A stretch of 37,456 nt of DNA. It comes from Nitrospinota bacterium (GTDB taxonomy: Bacteria; Nitrospinota_A; UBA7883). Positions 27,662 to 37,456 of this stretch are shown here, piece after piece. A model generated the notes under the pieces. That model had not been told where the DNA came from. It saw only the letters and a program-made list of their open reading frames with translations, and made no database searches. Positions within the stretch are counted from its first letter, which is position 1. Every line of letters begins with the position of its first letter. The position numbers and the translations under genes were made by a program. Where the stretch lies: NCBI GenBank assembly GCA_029879765.1, contig JAOUPQ010000003.1, positions 1 to 37,456 on the forward strand, read 5' to 3'.

Positions 27662-30448
27662 ATGAGCACCTGGAGGCTTCAATCCAAACTTCTGGTTTAT
27701 TTCCTGGCTGTGGGTTTTATCCCGTTCTTCATGATAGGCATGCTTGCCAATAATGAAATGACAAAAGCCTTGGAGGATCAGGCTAATGGCCAGCTGGAGG
27801 GGCTGCGGGAAATTAAAAAGCTGCAGATAGAAAAATTCTTCAAGGAGCGCCGGGGAGACATGGGCGTGATCATGGAGACCGTGGCCACTCTGCGCCGCGA
27901 AGCCATCGCCAAGATGGAAGCTGTCCGCCAGATAAAAGCGCACGAGATCAAAAAGCATTTCGAGAACAAGCTGGCCGAGCTGGAGGATGTGAAACGAAAC
28001 CTCCGGTTCACAGGTGGCGTCCAGGAAATGGAGGATGTCTTCCGATATGGAATCAACAGCCAGCAATATAAAGAAGCGTACAGTCGCAGGTTTTCCGGAT
28101 TCCAGTCGTTCGAAAAAAGTTTCCGCTTCTACGACGTTTTCCTTATAGACAATTCCGGCAACGTGGTCTTCTCCGTGGAGAAAGAAGGGGATCTGGGGGA
28201 GAACCTGCTCACCGGCAAGCTGAAAGACAGCGGGCTGGCCAGGGCTTTCAGGGAAGGGCGATCCAGGCCGGTCTTTATCGATTATTCCTGGTATGACGTT
28301 TCCAATGACGTCGCCTCCTTTCTGGCCACTCCTCTTTATGACACCAATGGCGGGGTGCTGGGTGTGGCGGCTTTCCAGGTATCGCTGGAGGAAATCAACA
28401 ACATCATGACCCAGAGAGATGGCATGGGCAAAACCGGGGAGACATATCTGGTGGGATCGGACATGCTGATGCGCTCCGATTCATTTCTGGACCCCACCCA
28501 CCACTCTGTGAAAGCCTCTTTCGCCAACCCGGACAAGGGAAAAGTGGACACGGAGGCCGCCAGGGAGGCTCTTGCCGGCAAAACCGGCGCCGACGTCATC
28601 CTCGACTATAACGGCAACCCTGTGGTTTCCGCCTACGCCCCCCTGAAAATCGGTGATGTAACCTGGGCCATTCTGGCGGAGATTGATGTGGCGGAAGCTT
28701 TTTCCCCGGTGGACCAGAACGGGAACGAATACTACAAGAAATATGTGGACCTCTACGGATACTACGATCTGTTCCTGATCAATCCTGACGGGCATGTCTT
28801 CTACACCGCCGCCAAGGAATCGGACCTGAACACCAACATGGTGAACGGAAAATACGCAAGCTCCGGCCTGGGCAAGCTCACCCGCCGTGTGCTGGAAACA
28901 AAACAGTTCCAGTTCGCCGATTTCGAGCCATACGCTCCCAGCGGCGGGGCTCCCGAGGCCTTCATCGCCGAGCCTGTGGTTCATAGCGGTAATGTGGAGA
29001 TCATTGTGGCCTTGCAGCTCTCTATCGACGCCATCAACGAGGTGATGACCACGCGGGCCGGAATGGGAGCCACAGGCGAAACATACCTGGTGGGCAAGGA
29101 CAACCTGATGCGCTCCGATTCCCGCGAGGATTCGGCAAACCGCTCGGTCAAGGCTTCCTTTGCTAATCCCGGCAGCGGCCGGGTGGAGACCAGGGCCTCC
29201 AGAGAAGCCCTCTCCGGCACCTCCGACGCTGATGTTATTGAGACGTATAACGGAGACACTGTCCTGTCCGCATGGGCTCCTGTCCGGGTGTTCGACACCA
29301 CCTGGGCGATGATGGCCGAGATAGATGAAGATGAAGCTTTCGCCGCCGTGGCCAAGGTGCAGATGTATATGGTGATTTTTGGCGTAATTGGCCTTGTGTC
29401 GATCGCAGTGTTCGCCATATATATCGCGCGGTCTATCACCAACCCGATCAACCGCATCATCGGCGAGATGAACGAGGGATCAAACCAGGTGGCCTCCGCC
29501 TCCACCGATATCTCCAACTCCAGCCAGAGCCTGGCCGAGGGCGCCACGGAACAGGCCTCCAGCCTGGAGGAGACATCCGCCGCCCTGGAGCAGGTGGCCG
29601 CCCAGACCAAGCAGAACGCCGACAACGCCAACATGGCCAACTCCCAGGCTGGCCAGACCCGCAAGGAAGCGGAGAACGGAACCGCCACCATGACAGAGAT
29701 GATCGGCTCCATGGAGGCGATCAACAAGTCCTCCCAGGAGATCGGCAAGATCATCAAGGTTATCGAGGAGATCGCTTTCCAGACCAACCTGCTGGCGCTC
29801 AACGCCGCCGTGGAAGCGGCCCGGGCCGGCGAGCATGGCAAGGGCTTTGCCGTGGTGGCAGAGGAGGTGCGCAACCTGGCCCAGCGCTCCGCCGCCGCCG
29901 CCAAGGACACCGGCGCCTTGATAGAGGAAGCCGTGCGCCGCGCCTCTGATGGCAACGATATGGCGCGCAAGTCCGGGGAGGTCCTGGGGCAGATCGTCAA
30001 TGGGGTCAAGAAGATGAGCGACCTGATCGGCGAAATCGCCGAGGCCTCCAACGAGCAGGCCCAGGGCGTGGACCAGGTGAACTCCGCCATTGCCCAGATG
30101 GACAAAGTGACCCAGCAGAACGCCGCCAATGCCGAGGAAGCCGCCGCCGCCTCCGAGGAGTTGAATGCCCAGGCGGACAAGCTCAATGACATGGTGATGG
30201 ACCTGACCAGGCTTATCGAAGGAACCGCCGACAGAGATATCGGCTTGCGCGCCAGGGCGCATACGGCCCCCAAGATGCTCACCGGGGGAATCCGGGGCGC
30301 CCGCAAACCCGCCCCCATGGCCAGGAATGCGGCCCCACGCAAAGCGCCGCCAAAAGCGGCCCACGTGCCCCCGCCTCCGCCGCCCAAAAAGCGGGAAAAA
30401 ACTCCAGAGGAGACCATCCCGCTGGAAGACGATATGGACGGGTTTTAA
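27662..30448 (+). CDS. methyl-accepting chemotaxis protein with duplicated extracytoplasmic sensor module
   Basis: N-terminal TM; two copies of [21 protein letters not shown]...[13 protein letters not shown] hairpin tip [45 protein letters not shown]; proline-rich tail. Confidence 0.95.
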   Translation: MSTWRLQSKLLVYFLAVGFIPFFMIGMLANNEMTKALEDQANGQLEGLREIKKLQIEKFFKERRGDMGVIMETVATLRREAIAKMEAVRQIKAHEIKKHFENKLAELEDVKRNLRFTGGVQEMEDVFRYGINSQQYKEAYSRRFSGFQSFEKSFRFYDVFLIDNSGNVVFSVEKEGDLGENLLTGKLKDSGLARAFREGRSRPVFIDYSWYDVSNDVASFLATPLYDTNGGVLGVAAFQVSLEEINNIMTQRDGMGKTGETYLVGSDMLMRSDSFLDPTHHSVKASFANPDKGKVDTEAAREALAGKTGADVILDYNGNPVVSAYAPLKIGDVTWAILAEIDVAEAFSPVDQNGNEYYKKYVDLYGYYDLFLINPDGHVFYTAAKESDLNTNMVNGKYASSGLGKLTRRVLETKQFQFADFEPYAPSGGAPEAFIAEPVVHSGNVEIIVALQLSIDAINEVMTTRAGMGATGETYLVGKDNLMRSDSREDSANRSVKASFANPGSGRVETRASREALSGTSDADVIETYNGDTVLSAWAPVRVFDTTWAMMAEIDEDEAFAAVAKVQMYMVIFGVIGLVSIAVFAIYIARSITNPINRIIGEMNEGSNQVASASTDISNSSQSLAEGATEQASSLEETSAALEQVAAQTKQNADNANMANSQAGQTRKEAENGTATMTEMIGSMEAINKSSQEIGKIIKVIEEIAFQTNLLALNAAVEAARAGEHGKGFAVVAEEVRNLAQRSAAAAKDTGALIEEAVRRASDGNDMARKSGEVLGQIVNGVKKMSDLIGEIAEASNEQAQGVDQVNSAIAQMDKVTQQNAANAEEAAAASEELNAQADKLNDMVMDLTRLIEGTADRDIGLRARAHTAPKMLTGGIRGARKPAPMARNAAPRKAPPKAAHVPPPPPPKKREKTPEETIPLEDDMDGF

Positions 30449-30454
30449 ATCCAA

Positions 30455-30497
30455 TGGGGAAACATCCAGGGGCTCCACCAGCCCCGGATGATCCCCA
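30455..30497 (+). repeat. extended stem-loop downstream of the MCP stop codon
   Basis: TGGGGA-aa-CATCC-a-GGGGCT-ccacc-AGCCCC-GGATG-a-TCCCCA: 17 complementary base pairs with two small interruptions. Confidence 0.7.
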
Positions 30498-30509
30498 ACC
30501 GTTACTAGG

Positions 30510-30543
30510 AGCGCCCGGGTCAAAAACCGGGCGCTTTTTTTTT
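30510..30543 (+). terminator. Rho-independent terminator
   Basis: AGCGCCCGG-gtcaaaaa-CCGGGCGCT followed by a run of T (9-bp perfect GC-rich stem). Confidence 0.9.
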
Positions 30544-30625
30544 GGGGCCAGGGAGGGGCCCGCGCGCGCCATTGTTATCAGCCAGCAGTTTCTGTCATTG
30601 TCGCCGTCTGCGCTATACTATTTCC

Positions 30626-32605
30626 ATGGAAAACAAATTCAAACTAGTCTCCCCCTTCGAGCCCCAAGGGGACCAGCCGGAGGCCATCCGTCAACTGGTG
30701 GATGGGCTGGGGGCGGGGCTGGAGAGCCAGGTGCTGCTGGGGGTCACCGGATCGGGAAAAACATTCACCATCGCCAATGTCATAGAGCGGGTTCAGCGCC
30801 CCGCGCTGGTCATCGCCCACAACAAGACCCTGGCGGCCCAGTTATATTCCGAATTCAAGGCGTTCTTCCCGGAAAACGCCGTGGAGTATTTCGTCAGCTA
30901 TTACGACTATTACCAGCCGGAGGCCTATCTCCCCTCCACGGGGACGTATATAGAAAAGGACTCGTCGATAAACGAGGAGATCGACAAGCTTCGTCACAGC
31001 GCCACCCGGTCGCTGTTCGAGCGCCGCGATGTCATCATAGTGGCCTCGGTCTCCTGCATCTATGGGCTTGGTTCACCGGAGGCGTATTTCGACATGAAGG
31101 TCCGGGTGGAAGTGGGGCAACATAGGGAGCGGGACGAGCTGCTCGAAGCGCTGGTGGGGATAAGATATGACCGCAACAACGTCGATTTTTCCCGGGGGAC
31201 GTTCCGGGTGAACGGCGACGTGGTGGAGGTGCTGCCCATATACGAGACAGACTCGGCCATCCGGATCGAATTTTTCGGCGATGAGGTGGATTCCATCCAC
31301 AGGGTGGATCCGCTCACCGGTCGGAAGCTGGAGAAGCTGGACGCGGTGAATATATATCCCGGTTCCCACTATGTCACCCCGCCGGAGCTTATGGAGAAGG
31401 CGCTGGTGGAGATCCACAGCGAGATGGAGACGGCCCATGAGAACTTTCTGGACCAGGAAAAATATGTGGAAGCCCAGAGGATCCGGGAGCGGACCCTGGG
31501 GGATATAGAGATGATCAAGGCCATAGGCTATTGCAACGGGATAGAGAACTATTCGCGGGTGATAACCGGTCGCCCTCCGGGCTCGCCCCCGCCCACGCTG
31601 ATGGAATACTTTCCCGACGACGCGCTGATCATAATAGACGAGAGCCACCAGACCGTGCCCCAGGTGGGCGCCATGCTGAAGGGGGACCGAAGCCGAAAGG
31701 ACACCCTGGTGGGGCATGGGTTCCGTCTGCCGTCGGCCTACGACAACAGGCCGCTTTCGTTTGATGAGTTCGAAAGCCATGTGAACCAGGTGATATATGT
31801 TTCCGCCACTCCCGCCAGTTACGAACTGAACAAAACCGGGGGGGTGGTGGTGGAACAGGTGGTCCGCCCCACGGGGCTTGTGGATCCGCCGGTGGAGGTG
31901 CGTCCTGCCCACAACCAGGTGGATGACCTGCTGGGGGAGATCGGCAAGCGGACCGGGATGGGGCATCGCACGCTGGTGGGCGCCATGACAAAACGCCAGG
32001 CGGAGGATCTGACCGACTACCTGCAGGGGCTGGGGGTCCGGGCCAGATATCTGCACTCCGATATCGCCACGCTGGAGCGGATGGCGATAATAAACGAACT
32101 TCGGGAAGGGGAGTTCGATGTGCTGATAGGGATAAACCTGCTTCGGGAAGGGCTGGATATCCCGGAGGTGGGGCTGGTGGCGATCCTGAATGCGGACATG
32201 GAGGGGTTTTTGCGAAGCGAGACTTCCCTGGTGCAAACCGCAGGCCGCGCCGCCAGAAACTCCCAAGGGCTGGTGATCCTTTACGCCGACAAGATGACCG
32301 GCTCCATGAAACGGGCGATCGGGGAAATGGACCGCCGCCGGGAGCGCCAGATCGCCTATAACACGCTCCACGGAATCACCCCCACCAGCGTGAGCAAGCA
32401 GATATCCAAAGCGCTGGCGTTCGCCTTGGGGAAGGAGGGGGAGGAGGAAGTGGATGAGTTTTCCCATCTGACCGGGGAGCGGATAGACCGATTGATCAGC
32501 GACTATGAGGCGAAAATGAAGGCCGCCGCCGGTGAGCTTGATTTCGAATCCGCCGCCGAATGGCGCGACAAGATCAAAAAGCTTCGGCGACTGAAGATGA
32601 TTTGA
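30626..32605 (+). CDS. uvrB: excinuclease ABC subunit B
   Basis: [77 protein letters not shown]-terminal UVR motif. Start set at [14 protein letters not shown]. Confidence 0.98.
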   Translation: MENKFKLVSPFEPQGDQPEAIRQLVDGLGAGLESQVLLGVTGSGKTFTIANVIERVQRPALVIAHNKTLAAQLYSEFKAFFPENAVEYFVSYYDYYQPEAYLPSTGTYIEKDSSINEEIDKLRHSATRSLFERRDVIIVASVSCIYGLGSPEAYFDMKVRVEVGQHRERDELLEALVGIRYDRNNVDFSRGTFRVNGDVVEVLPIYETDSAIRIEFFGDEVDSIHRVDPLTGRKLEKLDAVNIYPGSHYVTPPELMEKALVEIHSEMETAHENFLDQEKYVEAQRIRERTLGDIEMIKAIGYCNGIENYSRVITGRPPGSPPPTLMEYFPDDALIIIDESHQTVPQVGAMLKGDRSRKDTLVGHGFRLPSAYDNRPLSFDEFESHVNQVIYVSATPASYELNKTGGVVVEQVVRPTGLVDPPVEVRPAHNQVDDLLGEIGKRTGMGHRTLVGAMTKRQAEDLTDYLQGLGVRARYLHSDIATLERMAIINELREGEFDVLIGINLLREGLDIPEVGLVAILNADMEGFLRSETSLVQTAGRAARNSQGLVILYADKMTGSMKRAIGEMDRRRERQIAYNTLHGITPTSVSKQISKALAFALGKEGEEEVDEFSHLTGERIDRLISDYEAKMKAAAGELDFESAAEWRDKIKKLRRLKMI

Positions 32606-32630
32606 TTTTCGCGATCCCATCTGTATCCGA

Positions 32631-32661
32631 TTTATCAATAATCCGCGATTAATCTGATAAA
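32631..32661. repeat. AT-rich inverted repeat between uvrB and the first 7TMR-DISM kinase
   Basis: TTTATCA-a-TAATC-cgc-GATTA-atc-TGATAAA: 7-bp and 5-bp complementary arms. Confidence 0.6.
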
Positions 32662-32692
32662 ATGAAAGTTTATTACCTGGTCCCTGGGGGAA

Positions 32693-35086
32693 ATGGGGTT
32701 AATCAAACTTTCCGCTTTTGCGCTGTCGTTCTGTTTCGCCTTTTTTGGCGCCGCACTGGGCGCCCATGGGGCGGTTTTGGCGCTTCCTGCGCAAATTTCC
32801 GAAAACGTGGGGCCCATATCCCTGGCGCCGCATATGGAGTGGATGGAGGACAGGGGCCGTGAATTGACCATCGAGGATGTGACCTCGCTCCCCAGATCTT
32901 CCGATTTCCGGCCGGTAGGCGCCAGCTTTTACAGCTATTTTCTTTCCGAATCCGCTTTCTGGTATCGGCTGACCATCAGGAATCCATCGTCAAGGGAGCA
33001 GCTGATGGTTCTGCAGAACGAAGTATCGTGGCTGGATGTGGTGGAGATGTATGAGCAGGGCCCGGAGGGTGGATTCCGGATGCGGCGGGCTGGGGATTCC
33101 ATACCTTTCCGGGAAAGAGAGTTCTCCCACCCCACGGCGGTGTTCCACATCTCGCTGGCGCCGGGAGAAGAGAGGACATTCCACTTTCGGGTGGAGGCCA
33201 TGGATGCTTTCCTCTCCCCCTTTACCCTGTGGGAAGACAAAGCCTTCGAAGAGAGCGACCGGGGCCGGACCATATATTTCGGGACTATCCTGGGGATAAT
33301 CACGGTCATGTTCTTCTTCAACGTGATCCTGATGTTTTTCCTGCGGGAGAGACGCTATCTTCAATACAACATCTATCTGTCCATCCTGGGTATATGGTTT
33401 CTCACCTACAACGGATTTTCCTTCCAGTATATCTGGCCCGAATCTCCCGTGTTCCAGAACAGGATGATGGTCTTTCTGGACTATGCCATGCAGCTTAGCG
33501 CGGTACTGTTCACCAGGGCGTTTCTTGACTCGAGAAACACCTTGCCGACTCTGGACAAGGTGCTATCGGGAGTCATCTGGCTATTCGTGGTCATGATTGT
33601 CGTCGATATAATAACTCCATTCCATTACTTCACGGGATTTGTATGTCTTGTCTTCCTGCAACTGTATGGCCCCTTGCTGGCGGTCTCCGGGCTGGTGGCG
33701 TTGCGCGCAGGCATCCGGTCAGCCCGGTTTTTCCTGCTGGCGTGGATTTCCACCACCATCGGTGTGTCGCTGACGGCGCTGATAGTGGTGGGCGTTCTGC
33801 CCTACAGCTTCTGGCTGTTCAGGGCAGGGGAGATCGGCGTGATGATGGATATCGTGCTGCTGGCCCTGGCTTTGGCGGACCGGATAAACATCCTGCGTCT
33901 GGAAAAAGAGGAGGCCCAGCTCACATCCAGAAAAGTCCTGGAAAAAGCCAGGGAGGAATTGACCGTCAAAGTGGAGGAGCGTACCTTGGAGCTGCGTGAG
34001 GCCCTGCGTCGGGCGGAAGAGGCCACGAAGCTGAAAGACAAGTTCGTCAGCCTGGTCTCCCACGATCTGCGCAGCCCCCTGGCCTCCATGAAAGGGTTGG
34101 TGGAGGCGATAGACCTGGATGATGACTCGCCGACTGTGGCGGAGAAAAACATCAATTATCTGCGGCGCGTGTCGCTATCGCTGGGTGGTCTGCTGCAAAT
34201 GACAGAGCAGCTTCTGAATCTGACCCGTATCAAGACTGGCAGAATCACCCCTATGAAAAAGATGTTCAACGCCCGGCAGAGGGTGGGGGCGTTGCTGGTG
34301 TTGATGGAGCCCACCGCCTCTCAGAAAGGAATAGAACTGGCCAACAACCTGCCGGAGGATATGACTCTGCTGGCGGATCTGGACCTATACCAGGAAGTGA
34401 TCCGCAACCTGGTGTCCAATTCCATAAAGTTTTGCAGGTCTGGGGACATGGTGACGGTGCACTCTCCCCCAGGGTACCAGAACACCGTGGCGGTTCGGGA
34501 TACGGGGCCTGGCATAGATAAAGAGACTTTGTCCAGGCTGTTCACCCATGGAGAGAAAACCACCAAAGTGGGAAGCGCTGGGGAAAAGGGGACCGGGCTG
34601 GGGCTGGAGTTCAGCCACGAGATAATGCTGGCCCATGGCGGAGACCTTACCGTCAGCCCCTTGGAGGGTGGTGGTGTGGAGTTTTATGTGACCCTGCCGG
34701 CCAGCCGCGCGATCATCCTGCTGGTGGATGACCAGAAAGTCCATCGAAAAATGATGCTGGACGCCATGGGCTCCGAGCTTTCCGTCGACGTGCTGGAAGC
34801 GGATGATGGGATCGAGGCGCTGGAGATAATGAAGCTGGCCAGGCCAGACCTTGTGGTGGTGGATGTTTTTATGCCGGGGATTAACGGACTTGAGCTTCTT
34901 AAGATAATGAAAAACACCCCCGCGCTCTCATCCATCCCGGTGATTATAGCGGCCACAGTTTCCCACTACGATGGCCAGGCAGACGCCATGCGGGCCCAGG
35001 CTTTGCAGATGGGAGCGGTGGATCTGGTGGAAAAGCCGCTGGAAGCCGAAGAATTCCTTGAGGCCATTTTAAAAATTCTCGCATAA
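32693..35086 (+). CDS. 7TMR-DISM hybrid histidine kinase with C-terminal REC domain
   Basis: Signal peptide, DISMED2-like N-terminal domain, 7TM region, HisKA FVSLVSHDLRSPLASMKGL, HATPase NLVSNSIKF...DTGPGID...GTGLGLEF, REC IILLVDDQ...LVVVDVFMPG...VEKPL. Confidence 0.93.
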   Translation: MGLIKLSAFALSFCFAFFGAALGAHGAVLALPAQISENVGPISLAPHMEWMEDRGRELTIEDVTSLPRSSDFRPVGASFYSYFLSESAFWYRLTIRNPSSREQLMVLQNEVSWLDVVEMYEQGPEGGFRMRRAGDSIPFREREFSHPTAVFHISLAPGEERTFHFRVEAMDAFLSPFTLWEDKAFEESDRGRTIYFGTILGIITVMFFFNVILMFFLRERRYLQYNIYLSILGIWFLTYNGFSFQYIWPESPVFQNRMMVFLDYAMQLSAVLFTRAFLDSRNTLPTLDKVLSGVIWLFVVMIVVDIITPFHYFTGFVCLVFLQLYGPLLAVSGLVALRAGIRSARFFLLAWISTTIGVSLTALIVVGVLPYSFWLFRAGEIGVMMDIVLLALALADRINILRLEKEEAQLTSRKVLEKAREELTVKVEERTLELREALRRAEEATKLKDKFVSLVSHDLRSPLASMKGLVEAIDLDDDSPTVAEKNINYLRRVSLSLGGLLQMTEQLLNLTRIKTGRITPMKKMFNARQRVGALLVLMEPTASQKGIELANNLPEDMTLLADLDLYQEVIRNLVSNSIKFCRSGDMVTVHSPPGYQNTVAVRDTGPGIDKETLSRLFTHGEKTTKVGSAGEKGTGLGLEFSHEIMLAHGGDLTVSPLEGGGVEFYVTLPASRAIILLVDDQKVHRKMMLDAMGSELSVDVLEADDGIEALEIMKLARPDLVVVDVFMPGINGLELLKIMKNTPALSSIPVIIAATVSHYDGQADAMRAQALQMGAVDLVEKPLEAEEFLEAILKILA

Positions 35087-35164
35087 ACTGGCCCAAGCTA
35101 AAAAAATAGCCCAGGCTTGCGTGGATGGATTACAATTCTATATCGGTATATGTCGAAGGTTCTC

Positions 35165-37456
35165 ATGAAAACTGGTTGGCTAGCTTTATACATTTCTGTT
35201 TTCTGCCTCCTTGCGCCCAATCCTGCCCGGGCGGCGGTGGCCGGATCTGCCCCCAAAGTGGTTTTATCCGAGGATCAGGGAAAATACATCCTGGGATACT
35301 CCATGAAGATTGTGGAAGACAAGCAGCGACAGTGGACTATTGAAGACGTCCGGTCGAAGAAAATCGACGCCATGTTCACGCCGCTGAAAAAACAGGTTCC
35401 CAGCCTCGGTTTTACCTCCAGCGCCTATTGGTACAAGGTGGAAATCTACAATTCCACCCGGCAGGTGTTCGAAGGAATCCTGGAGGAGGAGATCGCCTGG
35501 ATAGACCAGATCGATATATACGAGGTGAGAGCCAACGGAAGCGCCCATATCCTGCGATCCGGGGAGCTTCGCCTCAGGGACGAGGCGCAGATGCGGAGCA
35601 GGTCCCATCTGTTGGACATTTCATTCCACCCTTATCAAATCAAGACCTTGTATATCAGGGTGGAGACAAAAGACACCTTCGTCACTCCTTTTACACTCTG
35701 GAGCGTCAAAGCCTTCGCCCAGGCGGATTCCTGGCGGGCCTATTATTTCGGCGCCCTTTTCGGGGCTATCGCGCTGATGTTTGTCTACAACCTGGTGCTC
35801 CACGCGTTCACCCGTGACGTAAATTATTTGTACTACGTGGTGTACCTGTTCGCCGGTTTCATGTTCGCATTCTCCTACAACGGATTTTCCCGGCTGCTGC
35901 TGTGGCCGGAGCATCCAGGGTTTTCCGACACTATCGTAAACGCGCTAAGCTTCCTTTTCCAGATGACGGCCACTATCTTCACCAGGCAGTTTCTGCAAAC
36001 CAGGCAGGCCATGCCCCGGGCGGACAGGCTGCTCCAGGGGATGGTGTGGATGTACGTGGCGCTGGCCCTTCTTCGGGGCGCAGGGGTGGCGGTTTACTCC
36101 ATGAATTACATGGCTGTGCTGACCTTGCAGCTGTACATGCCGGTGTTGGCGGTGATTGGTATTGTCGCTTTCCGGAATGGAAACCGGGCCGCCAGGTTTT
36201 TCCTGATGGCCTGGCTGGCCTCCACTGTGGGCATGGTGGTGGGCGCTTCCACTGTGATGGGGATTATAAGTTACAGCTTTCTTGGAATGCACGCGGGGGA
36301 GATGGGGGTGATGCTGGACATGGCGCTTCTGGCGGTGGCGCTGGCGGACCGGATAAACATCCTTAACACACAAAAACAGGCCGCGGAGCATCTGGCCCGG
36401 CGGACCATGGAACAAGCCAGGGACACCCTGGAGATGAAGGTGGCCGAGCGCACGGTGGCGCTGAAGCAGGCAAAGGACAGGGCCGAGGAAGCCACCCGGC
36501 TAAAAGACAATTTCATGAGCCTGATCTCCCACGATCTGCGCAGCCCTGTGGGGGCCATCTCCGGTTTGCTCAACCGCGCCATCAGCCTGCCTGTCGCCGA
36601 AGAGGAGAAAAAGAAGGACTTCATATCCCGAGCCCAAAGCGCCGCCGATCGCATGCTGCGCATGCTCGACCATCTGTTGAACATATCCATGTTGAAGACC
36701 GGCAAACTGGTTCCCATAAAAGCGCTGTTTCGCCCAAGGGCCCTGTTGGATGACCTTCTGGAGGATGTAAGCATCCTTGCCACCCGGAAGGAGGTGCGGA
36801 TCATCAACGATCTGCCCGCGGAAGCCAGCCTGATGGCGGACAGGAGCCTGACCAACGAAGTGCTGCTCAACCTGCTGACCAACGCCATAAAGTTCTGCCG
36901 CAGTGGCGACACGGTGACCGTATTCCTGGCGCAGGAAGAACCGATGGTCATCGGCGTGAGGGACACCGGCATGGGGATCAGCATGCCCATTGAGGATCTG
37001 TTTCGTCATGAAGTAAAGACCACCACCCCCGGCACGGCAGGAGAGCGGGGAATGGGCCTGGGGCTGCCATACTGCCAGGATATTATGGAAGCCCATGGCG
37101 GCCATATCGAAGTCGGCTCCACTCCCGGCGCCGGGAGCGAGTTTTTGCTCCGGTTCCCTCCCCGCAGGCGTATGGTGATGCTGGTGGATGACCAGCAGGC
37201 CCACAGGAGCATGATGAAAGAGGCGATCCAGGAGGTGGAGAATGTTGACTTTGTGGAGGCCAACAACGGGGTGGAAGCGATGGAAATCGTGAGAATGGGG
37301 GCGCCGGACCTGATTGTGACCGATGTGGTGATGCCTGGCATGGGGGGATTGGAGTTTCTTCAGAAGCTTCGGGATAATCCGAAGCTGAAAAACACACCGG
37401 TGATCATGGCCACTGCCCATTCTAGCTCGGAGGATGAGGAAAAAACGCTCCGGTTG
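35165..37456 (+). CDS. second 7TMR-DISM hybrid histidine kinase with REC domain, truncated by the window end
   Basis: Open frame (absent from the ORF track because no stop lies in the window): MKTGWLASLYISVFCLLAPNPARA...; HisKA FMSLISHDLRSPVGAISGL, HATPase NLLTNAIKF...DTGMGIS...GMGLGLPY, REC MVMLVDDQQAHRSMM...LIVTDVVMPGMGG. Alternative in-frame ATG at 35150. Confidence 0.9.
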   Translation, partial: MKTGWLALYISVFCLLAPNPARAAVAGSAPKVVLSEDQGKYILGYSMKIVEDKQRQWTIEDVRSKKIDAMFTPLKKQVPSLGFTSSAYWYKVEIYNSTRQVFEGILEEEIAWIDQIDIYEVRANGSAHILRSGELRLRDEAQMRSRSHLLDISFHPYQIKTLYIRVETKDTFVTPFTLWSVKAFAQADSWRAYYFGALFGAIALMFVYNLVLHAFTRDVNYLYYVVYLFAGFMFAFSYNGFSRLLLWPEHPGFSDTIVNALSFLFQMTATIFTRQFLQTRQAMPRADRLLQGMVWMYVALALLRGAGVAVYSMNYMAVLTLQLYMPVLAVIGIVAFRNGNRAARFFLMAWLASTVGMVVGASTVMGIISYSFLGMHAGEMGVMLDMALLAVALADRINILNTQKQAAEHLARRTMEQARDTLEMKVAERTVALKQAKDRAEEATRLKDNFMSLISHDLRSPVGAISGLLNRAISLPVAEEEKKKDFISRAQSAADRMLRMLDHLLNISMLKTGKLVPIKALFRPRALLDDLLEDVSILATRKEVRIINDLPAEASLMADRSLTNEVLLNLLTNAIKFCRSGDTVTVFLAQEEPMVIGVRDTGMGISMPIEDLFRHEVKTTTPGTAGERGMGLGLPYCQDIMEAHGGHIEVGSTPGAGSEFLLRFPPRRRMVMLVDDQQAHRSMMKEAIQEVENVDFVEANNGVEAMEIVRMGAPDLIVTDVVMPGMGGLEFLQKLRDNPKLKNTPVIMATAHSSSEDEEKTLRL

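Noticed and set aside
27378-27665. 95-aa ORF between dcd and the chemoreceptor
   Set aside because: No ribosome-binding site or recognisable motif, overlaps the true chemoreceptor start; probably spurious.
28981-30523. Minus-strand ORFs of 478 and 347 aa opposite the chemoreceptor
   Set aside because: Low-complexity antisense frames of the Ala-rich MCP coiled coil.
31073-32638. 521-aa minus-strand ORF
   Set aside because: Antisense of uvrB, which is unambiguous.

Overview
37.5 kb window of a GC-rich bacterial chromosome (lineage not determinable from sequence alone). All calls come from reading translated ORFs and motifs by eye; no searches were run. Main blocks: (1) a + strand formylmethanofuran dehydrogenase cluster fwdD-fwdB-fwdA-fwdC (2298-6478). 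The fwdB gene is split in the ORF track by an in-frame TGA at 3060-3062, exactly at the active-site Cys/Sec position (NLDNASSV-U-HSPTMVALQ). A bacterial SECIS-like hairpin with a bulged U and a GUG apical loop follows at 3087-3108, so I call one 440-codon selenoprotein gene (2700-4019). FwdB also keeps a CxxCxxxC...C [4Fe-4S] motif, so it looks redox-competent, unlike the hydrolytic Fhc of methylotrophs. (2) A - strand pepA-osmC-like-hypABFCDE block ([NiFe]-hydrogenase maturation, no structural subunits in the window). (3) A - strand directon ilvB-ilvN-ilvC-psd-pssA-mgtE ending in a fusion of a Clp1/Grc3-type P-loop kinase domain and an RNase Z-like metallo-beta-lactamase domain. (4) A + strand signalling block: long-form dCTP deaminase, a chemoreceptor with a duplicated sensor module, uvrB, and two tandem 7TMR-DISM hybrid histidine kinases (the second cut by the window end). 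Also present: several lipoproteins (one a predicted seven-bladed propeller), a Nudix hydrolase, a DUF4124/retropepsin-like protein and a SAM methyltransferase. A low-GC intergenic region at 6480-7007 holds a promoter-like element overlapped by an inverted repeat.
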